Assembly: GCF_900105055.1 (NCBI RefSeq)
Contig: NZ_FNTA01000004.1
Location: forward strand, 4,123,501 to 4,187,500
Source of the DNA: Amycolatopsis lurida
GTDB lineage: Bacteria > Actinomycetota > Actinomycetes > Mycobacteriales > Pseudonocardiaceae
Direction: 5' to 3'
Length of the DNA stretch: 64,000 nucleotides
Under the pieces are notes generated by a model. It had not been told where the DNA came from, made no database searches, and saw only the letters and a program-made list of their open reading frames with translations. This document shows, in pieces, positions 24,744 to 32,521 of the stretch. How positions within the stretch are numbered: the first letter of the stretch is position 1; every line of letters starts with the position of its first letter. The position numbers and the translations under genes were made by a program.

Positions 24744-25697
24744 GTGACCAGGCCCATCGCCCGTGTGCTCGCGCTGCTGGAGATCCTGCAGAGCGGCGGG
24801 ACGCGCACCGTCGCGGAGCTCGCGGGACGGCTCGACGTGGACGAACGCACCGTCCGCCGCTATGCCGAACACCTCGTCGACCTGGACATCCCGGTCCGCT
24901 CGGTGCGCGGCCGGTACGGCGGCTACCGGCTGGCCCCCGGCTACCGGATGCCGCCGCTGATGCTCACCGACGAGGAGGCGCTGGCCGTCCTGCTCGGCCT
25001 GGTCGCGGGGCGGCGTGCCGGGCTGATCACCACGTCGGTCGCGGCCGTCGAGAGCGCCGTCGCGAAGGTCCGCCGGGTACTTCCCGAACCTCTGGGCAGG
25101 CGGCTGAACGCGCTGCTGGAGACCGCCGATTTCACCGCACCGGCCAGGAAAGCCCTGTCGGCCGAGGCCGAAGTGCTGCTCACCCTCGCGGAGGCGGCCC
25201 GTGACCGGCATCCGGTCGGGATCGCGTACCTCGCCGGACACGGCGGCGCCAGCGAACGCGTCGTCCATCCGTATGGCGTCGTGGCGCATTCCGGCCGCTG
25301 GTACTTGACCGGATTCGACTCGGCCGGCGGCGAGGTGCGCACCTTTCGCGTAGACCGGATCAAGTCGGCGAAGCCGCGGCCTGGGACCTTCGAGGCCCCC
25401 GGCGACTTCGAACCGACCGAGCGGCTGCTGACCGCGTTGGCCGAGACGCCGTACCGGCACGACGTCTCCGTGCGGATCCAGGCGTCGCCCGAGGAGATCC
25501 GTGCCGTCTTCCCGCCGTCCGTGGCGATCCTCGAGCCGGACGGCGACCAGGTCCGCGCCCGGATCCGGGCCGAACGGCTCGACTGGATCCCGGCGCGGCT
25601 CGCCGCACTCGACCGGCCGTTCGTCATCGAACGGCCGGCCGAACTCCGCGGTTTGGTCAGCGCGCTGGCGGCCCGGCTGGCCGAGCGGGCGCGCTGA
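24744..25697 (+). CDS. YafY-type regulator with WYL domain
   Basis: 317 residues, GTG start. An HTH_11 domain (residues about 5-58) reads ALLEILQSGGTRTVAELAGRLDVDERTVRRYAEHL, followed by the conserved RGRYGGYRLAPGYRMPPLMLTDEEA. The WYL domain (about 140-225) contains VHPYGVVAHSGRWYLTGF, and a WCX-like C-terminal extension follows. WYL domains sense small ligands or nucleic acid in many regulators. Divergent from the VOC gene. Confidence 0.88.
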   Translation: MTRPIARVLALLEILQSGGTRTVAELAGRLDVDERTVRRYAEHLVDLDIPVRSVRGRYGGYRLAPGYRMPPLMLTDEEALAVLLGLVAGRRAGLITTSVAAVESAVAKVRRVLPEPLGRRLNALLETADFTAPARKALSAEAEVLLTLAEAARDRHPVGIAYLAGHGGASERVVHPYGVVAHSGRWYLTGFDSAGGEVRTFRVDRIKSAKPRPGTFEAPGDFEPTERLLTALAETPYRHDVSVRIQASPEEIRAVFPPSVAILEPDGDQVRARIRAERLDWIPARLAALDRPFVIERPAELRGLVSALAARLAERAR

Positions 25698-25707
25698 CCG
25701 GTCGTGC

Positions 25708-26883
25708 TCACTTGCCGCAGAACACCGTCCGGACGAGCTTGTCCAGCGCCCCCGGGAACGACGGCAGCGGATCCTTCGCGGAGTCGCCCGAGGTGATCGA
25801 CGCGGTCAGCGTCTTGCTGCCGTCGGGCGAGCTGTACATCAGCGATCCGTAGCCGTTGAGGCCGCCGTTGTGGTTGAGGACGACGCCGCAGCCCGGGCCC
25901 AAGTCCTGCGTGAACTGCCCGAGACCGTAGAAGCCGTAAAGGCTTTCGCTGCCGGGGTGCGTCTCGCGCATTTCGGCCATCAGCCGGGCCGGAAGCAGCT
26001 TTCCGCTCTGCAGCGCGGAAAAGTACGTCTGGAGATCCTTGGTCGTCGAGATCATGTCGCCGGCGCTGGAGATCCAGGACGGGTTCTGGTGGGTGACGTC
26101 GATCGTCTTCCACTGCCCGGCGTCTTCATAGCGGTAGTAGGCGTGGGCGTACGGCTTGGGCATCCCCGCCCACGCGCCCGGCGACAAGGTGTCACGCAGC
26201 TTGAGCGGCCGCAGGATCCGCCGGTCCAGCTCGTCGGCGAAGGGGCGGCCGGAGAGCTTCTCCACCAGCAGCCTGGCGACCACGGTGTTGGTGTTGGAGT
26301 AGCTCCAGCCCGCGCCCGGCTCGAAGACCGGGGGCTTGGACACCGCCAGCCGGACCAGTTCCTCGGGCCGGTAGGTGTGGAACCGCTTGTCCACCCATTC
26401 CTTGCCCGCCCACGGGATTCCCGGCGTGACCGTGCCGTCCGGGTGGTACTGGCCGGTGTGGTTGAACAGCCCGCTGGTGTGCTGCAGCAGCATCCGCACG
26501 GTGATCCGCGAGTCCAGCCCGAGCTCGGGAAGGAAACCGGCGACCGGGGTGTCGAGCCCGATCCTGCCTTCGGCCACCAGCTGCAGCACCAGGGTCGCGG
26601 TGAAGTTCTTCGACGTGCTGCCGACGCGGAAGTGGCCGTTGGTCGGCGGCTTCGCGGTGCTGCCCAGCTCGCGCACTCCGGCGCTGCCGGTCCATTCGCC
26701 GCGCTCGTCGCGGACGCGTAGCTGCATCCCGCCGAACCCGGCGTCGATGAATTCCTGGGCGATCTGCCGCAGTTCCGGACGGTCCTGCCCGGCGGAGGCC
26801 GTCGGCACGGCGACGCCCGTCAGCAGTGCGGCGGCCAGCGCGGTGAGGCCGATGCGGCGGAAGGCCTTCAGTGTCTTGGTCAT
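25708..26883 (-). CDS. Secreted serine hydrolase, beta-lactamase/D-Ala-D-Ala carboxypeptidase class
   Basis: 391 residues from ATG 26883. A signal peptide (MTKTLKAFRRIGLTALAAAL, cleavage near ASA) is followed by a PF00144-type domain. The nucleophile motif is STSK (about residue 90: HFRVGSTSKNFTA) and the second motif YSNTN (about 190). The third motif appears as the His/Gly-rich NHNGGLNGY rather than KTG, as in class C-like esterases and R61-type DD-peptidases. Acts outside the membrane on peptidoglycan or an ester; specificity unknown. It ends convergent with the WYL gene. Confidence 0.85.
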   Translation of the reverse strand: MTKTLKAFRRIGLTALAAALLTGVAVPTASAGQDRPELRQIAQEFIDAGFGGMQLRVRDERGEWTGSAGVRELGSTAKPPTNGHFRVGSTSKNFTATLVLQLVAEGRIGLDTPVAGFLPELGLDSRITVRMLLQHTSGLFNHTGQYHPDGTVTPGIPWAGKEWVDKRFHTYRPEELVRLAVSKPPVFEPGAGWSYSNTNTVVARLLVEKLSGRPFADELDRRILRPLKLRDTLSPGAWAGMPKPYAHAYYRYEDAGQWKTIDVTHQNPSWISSAGDMISTTKDLQTYFSALQSGKLLPARLMAEMRETHPGSESLYGFYGLGQFTQDLGPGCGVVLNHNGGLNGYGSLMYSSPDGSKTLTASITSGDSAKDPLPSFPGALDKLVRTVFCGK

Positions 26884-26920
26884 GGCGACCACGTTCGCGG
26901 GTCGCGCTGACACGGGACGG

Positions 26921-27604
26921 TCACGGCGCTGACACGCGGGCTCCGATGCCGTCGATAAGGAAGTCGAGGCCGATCCGGAAGGTCTCGTCGGCGTCCAGGT
27001 GGACCGCGTCGCGCACCACCGTGGCCAGCGCGGGCAGCTTGCCGGTGGCGAAGGTCCGGGTCAGATAGGGCCCGAGCGTTGCCTGCCAGCGTTTTTCGTC
27101 CATTCCGGTGGCCCGTTCCGCCCGACGCTCGGCGATCTCCCGGCGCACCGCGCCGATCGTGTACGCGTTGACCGCCGAGACCACGGGTATCGCGGAGTCG
27201 ATGCCGACGTCACCCAGCGCCGCCAGCACGGCCTCCGAGGTCGCCAGCGCGTGCGGGCCGAGCTGGGGCCTGCCGCCGAGCAGGTCGGCGAGCCATTCGT
27301 GCCGGTGAACCGCCTGCCGCATGGCGTCGGCGAGTGATCGGAGCGCCTCCCGCCAGCCCTCCCCGGCGGGCCGGATCTCGGCGTGGGCGGCGTCGACCAT
27401 CAGGTCGAGCAGCTCCTCCTTGCTTTCGATGTAGCCGTACAGCCGCATCGGACCGACGTCCAGCGCGGTGGCGACCTTGCGCAGCGACACCGCGTCCAAG
27501 CCGTCTGCGTCCGCCAGCCGGATCGCCGCCCGCACGATCAGCTCCCGGCTCAACGGGGCCAGCGCCGGACGACTCGGCGGCTCCGGCCGCTCCCACACCA
27601 CCAT
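26921..27604 (-). CDS. TetR family repressor (TetR_C-type)
   Basis: 227 residues, start ATG 27604. HTH at about residues 22-65 (IVRAAIRLADADGLDAVSLRKVATALDVGPMRLYGYIESKEELL), then a C-terminal domain of the tetracycline-repressor-like class. It is divergent from an FAD monooxygenase of the TetX kind, with a 30-bp palindrome between them. It probably represses that gene and itself, and is released by an aromatic substrate of the enzyme (inference). Confidence 0.88.
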   Translation of the reverse strand: MVVWERPEPPSRPALAPLSRELIVRAAIRLADADGLDAVSLRKVATALDVGPMRLYGYIESKEELLDLMVDAAHAEIRPAGEGWREALRSLADAMRQAVHRHEWLADLLGGRPQLGPHALATSEAVLAALGDVGIDSAIPVVSAVNAYTIGAVRREIAERRAERATGMDEKRWQATLGPYLTRTFATGKLPALATVVRDAVHLDADETFRIGLDFLIDGIGARVSAP

Positions 27605-27629
27605 GCGGTGACAATACACCGCATCGTCC

Positions 27630-27659
27630 GATACAGTGTATTGATCAATACGGTGTATC
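27630..27659. promoter_or_regulatory. Candidate TetR operator between repressor and monooxygenase
   Basis: Palindrome centred at 27644/27645: GATACAGTGTATTGA pairs with TCAATACGGTGTATC at 13 of 15 positions. A further half-site AATACACCG lies at 27613-27621. AT-rich in an otherwise GC-rich area, 15 bp before the monooxygenase start. Confidence 0.8.
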
Positions 27660-27673
27660 GAAGGAGTGGGATC

Positions 27674-28828
27674 ATGACCATCGCCATCGTCGGAGCGGGT
27701 CTCAGCGGCCTGGCTCTCGCCCGTGTCCTGCACGTCAACGGCATCGGCGCCGTCGTGTACGAACGTGAATCGTCGCGTGAGGCCCGCGGTCAAGGCGGCA
27801 TGCTCGACATCCACGCCGACACCGGGCAGCGGGCGTTGCGTGAAGCCGGCCTGTTCGACCGGTTCTCCGAGATCGCCCGCAACGAGGGCCAGGACATGCG
27901 GCTCTTGGAGCCGGACGGCACCCTGTTGCTGCAGGAGGACACGCCCGACGACGCGCCGTTCGAGCGCCCCGAGGTCGACCGCGCCGACCTGCGTGATCTG
28001 CTGCTGGATTCCCTCCCCGAAGACACGGTGCGCTGGGGGCACGCCTTCGAATCCGCCGAAGACGGCGTCCTGCGTTTCGCCGACGGGCGCACCGCGACGT
28101 ACGACCTGCTGGTCGGCGCCGACGGCGCGTATTCCCGGGTCCGCCCGCTGCTCACCGACGCCCGCCCGGCGCATCTCGGCCACAACTTCGTCGAGCTGCG
28201 CATTCCCGACATCGACCGCACTCACCCCGGCCTCGCCGAGATGGTCGGACGCGGCACCTACTGGGCGCTCGGCGACGGCAAGTCACTGGCGGCCCAGCGC
28301 AACGGCGACGGCACCGTGCGCGTCGGCCTCAGCTTCTACGGCACCGGCGAGGACTGGTTCAGCACCAACGGGATGCCGCTCGACGATCCGGCCGCCGCCC
28401 GGGCGTGGCTGATCGAACGACTCGACGGCTGGGACGCGCGGTTCACCGCGCTGATCGCGGCCTGCGACGACGCGGTGGTGCCGCGGTCGATCGCGGCTCT
28501 CCCCGTCGGCCTGACCTGGCCGTCGGCGCCGGACGTCACCCTGGTCGGGGACGCCGCGCACCTGATGCCGCCGGTGGGGGAAGGTGCCAACGTGGCCCTG
28601 CTCGACGGCGCCCTGCTCGGCCTTGCCCTGGCCGCGCATCCGGGCGACTACCCCGCCGCCGTCGAAGACTACGAACGCGAAATGTTCGACCGCGCCGACG
28701 CCGCCGCCCGGATGTCCGCGCGGGTCCACGAGCTTCTGGCCGCGCCGGACGCCGCCCGGCGAATGCTCGCGTTCTTCCAACCGGACCGAGGCCGAGATGC
28801 TATGAACGAAAGATCCTTTCGTTCGTAG
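27674..28828 (+). CDS. FAD-dependent monooxygenase (TetX/PHBH-like)
   Basis: 384 residues, ATG after AAGGAG. Group A flavoprotein hydroxylase: GAGLSGLALARVL (dinucleotide-binding, about residues 6-18), DLLVGADGAYSRVRPLL (DG motif, about 140-156) and GDAAHLMPPVGEGANVALLDG (FAD ribityl-binding, about 293-313). Close in layout to TetX-type tetracycline monooxygenases, but many aromatic hydroxylases look alike, so a resistance role is not claimed. Divergent TetR repressor. Its last codons overlap a stranded TetR-type palindrome (28804-28824). Confidence 0.88.
   Translation: MTIAIVGAGLSGLALARVLHVNGIGAVVYERESSREARGQGGMLDIHADTGQRALREAGLFDRFSEIARNEGQDMRLLEPDGTLLLQEDTPDDAPFERPEVDRADLRDLLLDSLPEDTVRWGHAFESAEDGVLRFADGRTATYDLLVGADGAYSRVRPLLTDARPAHLGHNFVELRIPDIDRTHPGLAEMVGRGTYWALGDGKSLAAQRNGDGTVRVGLSFYGTGEDWFSTNGMPLDDPAAARAWLIERLDGWDARFTALIAACDDAVVPRSIAALPVGLTWPSAPDVTLVGDAAHLMPPVGEGANVALLDGALLGLALAAHPGDYPAAVEDYEREMFDRADAAARMSARVHELLAAPDAARRMLAFFQPDRGRDAMNERSFRS
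28804..28824. promoter_or_regulatory. Orphan TetR-type palindrome
   Basis: GAACGAAAG-ATC-CTTTCGTTC has perfect 9-bp arms and runs into the 3' end of the monooxygenase gene. It stands 20 bp before the start of the TetR remnant and looks like the former autoregulatory site of that gene. Confidence 0.7.
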
Positions 28829-28843
28829 TCGTACAGGAGCTGG

Positions 28844-28962
28844 ATGCCGACCCCGTTCAGCGCTGAGGATCGCGTCCGGATCACCGAACGGCTCCTGGCC
28901 GCCGGCCAGAGGAAAGAGACCGGCTGATCGACATCGTCGCGGCGGGACTGACCAAGGAGTGA
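28844..28962 (+). pseudogene. Internally deleted TetR regulator remnant
   Basis: An ATG at 28844 after ACAGGAGC opens MPTPFSAEDRVRITERLL, which resembles the opening of TetR regulators. The frame then stops at TGA 28925 after 27 residues. In another frame, 28924-28962 reads LIDIVAAGLTKE-stop, a typical TetR C-terminus. Everything between, including the helix-turn-helix and about 500 bp expected, is missing. Best read as an internal deletion leaving both ends of the gene. The RBS-like AAGGAG at its end now serves the hydrolase gene. Confidence 0.65.
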
Positions 28963-28964
28963 CC

Positions 28965-29744
28965 ATGCGCGAAGGTGTACTGGCCGGTGGCGCCCCGTAC
29001 CTCGAGTTCGGGACGGGAAGCCCGCTGGTGGTCTTCCGGACGGTGCTGCCGGACTCGGCCAACCCCACCGGATTCGCCCGCTGGGCGGAGGTGCGGTCCC
29101 TCAAACCGCTGGCCGAGCGGTTCACCGTGCTGACGGTCGGCAGGCGGCCGGGGCTCCGGCCCGGCGTCACCATGGCCGAGCTCGCCGCCCACCACGCCGA
29201 GGAGTTGCGGCACCGGTTCGATCGCCCGGTGGACGTGCTCGGCCTGTCCACGGCCGGCAGCCTCGCGCTGCAGTTCGCCGCCGATCATCCCGGCCTGGTG
29301 CGACGGCTCGTGGTCGGTGCCGCGGGCACCCGGCTCGGCGCGGAAGGCCGTCGCGTCCAGCGCCGGTACGCGGATCTGCTGGCCGCCGGACGGCACCGGG
29401 CCGCGGCCATGGCGCTGGCGCCCACGGTGGCGGACTCCCGCCCCGGACGGGCTCTGCTGGCCGGGTTGCTGGGCCTGGCCTCCGGCCGCCCGGCGGACCC
29501 GGACGGCATGGTGGCCATGCTGCGGGCCGAGGACGCGTTCGACATCGAAGACCGGCTCGGCGAGATCACCGCGCCGACCTTGGTGATCGCCGGTTCGGAA
29601 GACGCCCTCTACCCACTCGAACTCGCCGAGCGAGTGGCCGACAAGACCCGCCGCGGCGATCTCAAGGTCTATCCGGGACGACGGCACCACACCGTGATGA
29701 GCGATCGCCGCTTCACCAAGGACGTCTTCGAATTCCTGCTCTAG
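28965..29744 (+). CDS. Alpha/beta hydrolase
   Basis: 259 residues. ATG 28965 with AAGGAG 5 nt upstream; GTG 28959 overlaps the RBS and is less likely. Nucleophile elbow GLSTAG (Ser about 88), acid in IAGSEDALYPLEL and His in GRRHHTVM near the C-terminus complete a triad. The oxyanion-side HGxG is replaced by VVFRTVLPDS. Substrate unknown. It follows the TetR remnant that probably once controlled it. Its end overlaps the stop of the convergent dnaB. Confidence 0.82.
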   Translation: MREGVLAGGAPYLEFGTGSPLVVFRTVLPDSANPTGFARWAEVRSLKPLAERFTVLTVGRRPGLRPGVTMAELAAHHAEELRHRFDRPVDVLGLSTAGSLALQFAADHPGLVRRLVVGAAGTRLGAEGRRVQRRYADLLAAGRHRAAAMALAPTVADSRPGRALLAGLLGLASGRPADPDGMVAMLRAEDAFDIEDRLGEITAPTLVIAGSEDALYPLELAERVADKTRRGDLKVYPGRRHHTVMSDRRFTKDVFEFLL

Positions 29745-31150
29745 TCGTGTGACAGGTCGACGAAGCGGCTGTAGTGCAGCTGGTGCGCGACGGTGATCGT
29801 CGCCGTCGGCCCGGCACGGTGCTTCGCGATGATCAGGTCCGCCTCGCCGGCGCGGGGGTCGTCCCGTTCCCAGGCGTCAGGGCGGTTGACCAGGATGACG
29901 AGGTCCGCGTCCTGCTCCAGCGAGCCGGACTCACGGAGGTCGGACAGCATCGGGCGTTTGTCCGTCCGCTGTTCGGGACCACGGTTCAGCTGGCTGATCG
30001 CGATCACCGGGACCTCGATCTCCTTGGCCAGCAGCTTCATCTGCCGCGAGAACTCCGAGACCTCCTGCTGCCGCGACTCGACGCGCTTCCCCGAGGTCAT
30101 CAGCTGGAGATAGTCGAGGACGACGAGCTTCAAGTCGTTGCGCTGTTTGAGCCGCCGGGCCTTCGCGCGGATCTCCATCATTGTCATGTTCGGCGAGTCG
30201 TCGACGAACAGCGGCGCCTCGGAGACCTCGCTCATCCGGCGCGCGAGCCGTGTCCAGTCGTCGTCGGACATCTTGCCACCGCGCATGTCCGCCAGGCGGA
30301 TCCTGGCCTCGGCCGAGAGCATGCGCATGACGATCTCGGTCCTGCTCATTTCCAGCGAGAAGATGACGCTGGTCAGACCGTGTTTGATGGACGCCGAACG
30401 CGCGAAGTCCAGCCCGAGCGTCGATTTGCCGACACCGGGCCGCGCCGCGACGATGATCATCTGGCCGGGGTGCAGGCCGTTCGTCAGATCGTCGAAGTCG
30501 GCGAACCCGGTCGGGATGCCCTGGGACTGCCCACCGCGTGACGCGATCGCGTCGATCTCGTCCATGGTCGGCTGGAGCAGCTCTTCCAGCGCGACGTAGT
30601 CCTCGCTGGTGCGCCGCTCCGTGACGTCGTAGATCGCGGCCTGCGCACGGTCGACGACCTCGTCGATGTTCGCGCCGTCGGCCGCGGCCGCGCCGTAGCC
30701 GTACTGCACGATCCGGGTGCCCGCCTCGACGAGGCGCCGCAGCACCGCCTTCTCGGAGACGATCTCGGCGTAGTACCCGGCGTTCGCCGCCGTGGGCACC
30801 GTCGCGATCAAGGTGTGCAGATACGGGGCGCCACCGACGCGGCCCAGCTCGCCGCGGCGTTCCAGTTCGGCGGAGACGGTGATCGGGTCGGCGGGTTCGC
30901 CGCGGCCGTAGAGGTCGAGGATGACGTCGTAGATCGCCTGGTGCGCGGGCCGGTAGAAGTCGTCGGGGCCGAGGGCTTCGATGACGTCGGCGACGGCGTC
31001 CTTCGACAGCAGCATGCCGCCGAGCACGGACTGCTCGGCCGCGATGTCCTGCGGGGGCTGGCGGTCGTACTCGCCGCCACGCGGACCGGGGTCACCGGGA
31101 CCCGGGTCGGACTCCGCGTACATCGGATTGCGGTCGTCGGTCAGCGCCAC
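29741..31150 (-). CDS. dnaB: Replicative DNA helicase DnaB
   Basis: 469 residues. N-terminal DnaG-interacting domain (about 25-125: PPQDIAAEQSVLGGMLL, DFYRPAHQAIYDVI). RecA-like ATPase domain with Walker A ARPGVGKST, Walker B VVLDYLQLM and the C-terminal arginine-finger region near KHRAGPT. Uninterrupted: the homologue in M. tuberculosis (Rv0058) carries an intein, but none is present here. GTG 31150 was chosen because GAGGAGG lies 10-11 nt upstream; the in-frame GTG at 31162 overlaps that RBS. A perfect LexA box and DnaA-box-like repeats lie upstream. Confidence 0.95.
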   Translation of the reverse strand: MALTDDRNPMYAESDPGPGDPGPRGGEYDRQPPQDIAAEQSVLGGMLLSKDAVADVIEALGPDDFYRPAHQAIYDVILDLYGRGEPADPITVSAELERRGELGRVGGAPYLHTLIATVPTAANAGYYAEIVSEKAVLRRLVEAGTRIVQYGYGAAAADGANIDEVVDRAQAAIYDVTERRTSEDYVALEELLQPTMDEIDAIASRGGQSQGIPTGFADFDDLTNGLHPGQMIIVAARPGVGKSTLGLDFARSASIKHGLTSVIFSLEMSRTEIVMRMLSAEARIRLADMRGGKMSDDDWTRLARRMSEVSEAPLFVDDSPNMTMMEIRAKARRLKQRNDLKLVVLDYLQLMTSGKRVESRQQEVSEFSRQMKLLAKEIEVPVIAISQLNRGPEQRTDKRPMLSDLRESGSLEQDADLVILVNRPDAWERDDPRAGEADLIIAKHRAGPTATITVAHQLHYSRFVDLSHD

Positions 31151-31174
31151 CGCTGCTGCCACCTCCTCAAGACA

Positions 31175-31190
31175 TCGAACACGCGTTCGA
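31175..31190. promoter_or_regulatory. LexA (SOS) box upstream of dnaB
   Basis: TCGAACACGCGTTCGA matches the actinobacterial SOS consensus TCGAAC-N4-GTTCGA exactly. It lies 25 bp before the dnaB GTG, so LexA would block transcription at or just after the promoter. Confidence 0.85.
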
Positions 31191-31362
31191 TTATGCCAGA
31201 ATTTCCCCGGTCGGTCCGCCCGCGCCTACCTGTCCCTCCCGCGGCTTCCGGCCCTCCCCTGTGCTCCCCTTCTCGGCCGGACGACCACCACGGTGCGTAC
31301 CGGCCCGGCGGGCACGGTAGGCCCCCCGAAAGGACGAGCGCAATTTCGCCTGGGGACCGCCC

Positions 31363-31576
31363 TGTGGATAACCTGGGGATGACTGGGGGCAACCCTTCAC
31401 AGGTGACCCGAAGCCTGTGTACAACTTGTGGGCAACGGTGGGATGGTCTGACAAAAGTGCTGGTCAGGACCTGTGGAGACACTGTGGAGAACTTTATTCA
31501 CCTCGCGACGGCGTGTCGGGCAAAACTCGTCGTTCGGCGTGTCGCACGCGGGCGCACACGGGTGCCCTGTGGATGA
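31363..31576 (+). repeat. Cluster of DnaA-box-like 9-mers
   Basis: One perfect box, TGTGGATAA (31363-31371, the complement of TTATCCACA). Near matches in the same orientation: TGTGTACAA (31416), TGTGGGCAA (31427), TGTGGAGAC (31472), TGTGGAGAA (31483) and TGTGGATGA (31568), each with one or two changes. The density and shared strand are unlike the surroundings. Candidate DnaA titration or dnaB-control site. Confidence 0.6.
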
Positions 31577-31625
31577 ATGCCACGGAGAGTAGAGGGGTCA
31601 TCCGCCCGGTTGACCGGCGCCGGAT

Positions 31626-32423
31626 TCAGGACGCGAACAACCTGCCCTGTGCGCTCCGTAGTCGTTCCCCGAGAATCTGCTGGTCGGCGGGCGTGAAGGC
31701 GATCCTCGGTTCGCCACTCCCCGGTACCTCTTCGGTCAGCCACCGGCCCTCGGACGTATCGATGTAGTTCACCGGGCGTTCGATCCGCTGCCGCGCGCCG
31801 CTCCGGCCGCGGGCCGCGACGTAGAGGCTTCCGCTTCCCAAACGGCGTAACGCGAGGATGCGGCGAAGCTCGTCGGCCTCCTGGCTGCCGGCGCTCTGCC
31901 GTCCGCTGCGAAGCACCTCGAAGCCCTCGTCCTGCGCCGTCGACGACGAGCGCGGCGCCTCGACCTGGCTCTTCGGGACGGCGATCGGCCGTCCGCGACC
32001 CGGGGCGAGCTTCGGGATCTGGTCGAGGAACTCGGTGAGCAGCTCTTCCGGCCGCACCGAGGCGAGCGCGACGCCGTCATGCTCGCTGTGCCGAGCGAGG
32101 ACGAAACCCTCTCCGCCGGCACTCCCCGCGAGCAGGGTGAAACTCAGCGCCTTGCCCTCGAATCCGCCGTCGATCCAGCCGTAGTACTCCAGCGACGGCC
32201 TGGCGATCGCTTCGAGCGTCGCCTTGAACCCGGGATGCAGCCCCCGCGCGCCGAAGAGGCCCTGGCTCGCCAGCTCCTCGTTGGTCCGCTCGTCCTCGGC
32301 CCGCTGCGCGTCCTCGTCGTACCAGGTCGGTGTCTCCGACAGGATCGTATGCGGTTCGCCGCCGCGGCGGCGGATCAGCGTGATGAGGGTGCCGGTCGTG
32401 ATCGTGACCTGCTTGTCCAGCAC
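31626..32423 (-). CDS. EspG-family ESX secretion chaperone-like protein
   Basis: 265 residues, GTG start. N-terminal TLITLIRRRGGEPHTILSETPTWY, central SLEYYGWIDG and GFVLARHSEHDGVALASVRPEELLTEFLDQIPKLAPGRGRPIAVP, and C-terminal RIERPVNYIDTSEGRWL are recognisable EspG features. In mycobacteria EspG binds PE-PPE pairs in the cytosol before ESX export. The adjacent PPE-like and WXG-like genes fit that role. It lies between the inserted PPE-like operon and dnaB and is separated from the former by a terminator-like hairpin. Confidence 0.82.
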   Translation of the reverse strand: MLDKQVTITTGTLITLIRRRGGEPHTILSETPTWYDEDAQRAEDERTNEELASQGLFGARGLHPGFKATLEAIARPSLEYYGWIDGGFEGKALSFTLLAGSAGGEGFVLARHSEHDGVALASVRPEELLTEFLDQIPKLAPGRGRPIAVPKSQVEAPRSSSTAQDEGFEVLRSGRQSAGSQEADELRRILALRRLGSGSLYVAARGRSGARQRIERPVNYIDTSEGRWLTEEVPGSGEPRIAFTPADQQILGERLRSAQGRLFAS

Positions 32424-32472
32424 CGGAACTGCCCCCTAGTCGTTCTTGTTCGTCCAGCCCGGAACAAGACAA

Positions 32473-32508
32473 GCCGGGCGCGCGCCCCAATCTTGGCACG
32501 CGCCCGGC
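32473..32508 (-). terminator. Hairpin downstream of the PPE-like operon
   Basis: GCCGGGCGCG/CGCGCCCGGC, 10-bp arms with a 16-nt loop, followed on the minus strand by a moderately T-rich stretch (CTTGTCTTGTT). Located 14 bp beyond the PPE-like stop. Confidence 0.65.
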
Positions 32509-32521
32509 CCGCTCGTGACGA

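Larger units (their letters stand above)
31151..31625. other. dnaB upstream region
   Basis: 475 bp between espG-like and dnaB with no gene. It holds an SOS box (31175-31190), a run of DnaA-box-like 9-mers (31363-31576) and Pro/Arg-rich shadow frames only. The 31360-31500 part is noticeably less GC-rich. Confidence 0.7.

Noticed and set aside
28844..28927. Real 27-residue small protein
   Set aside because: It resembles the first residues of TetR regulators and is followed by an out-of-frame TetR-like C-terminus, so a deletion remnant is the simpler reading.
29741..31150. Intein in DnaB
   Set aside because: The M. tuberculosis homologue has one, but here Walker A, Walker B and the downstream motifs run without insertion and the length is that of an intein-free helicase.
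31363..31576. Chromosomal origin of replication
   Set aside because: DnaA-box-like 9-mers are present, but the expected dnaA/dnaN genes are absent and the cluster is small. Reported instead as a possible titration or control site.
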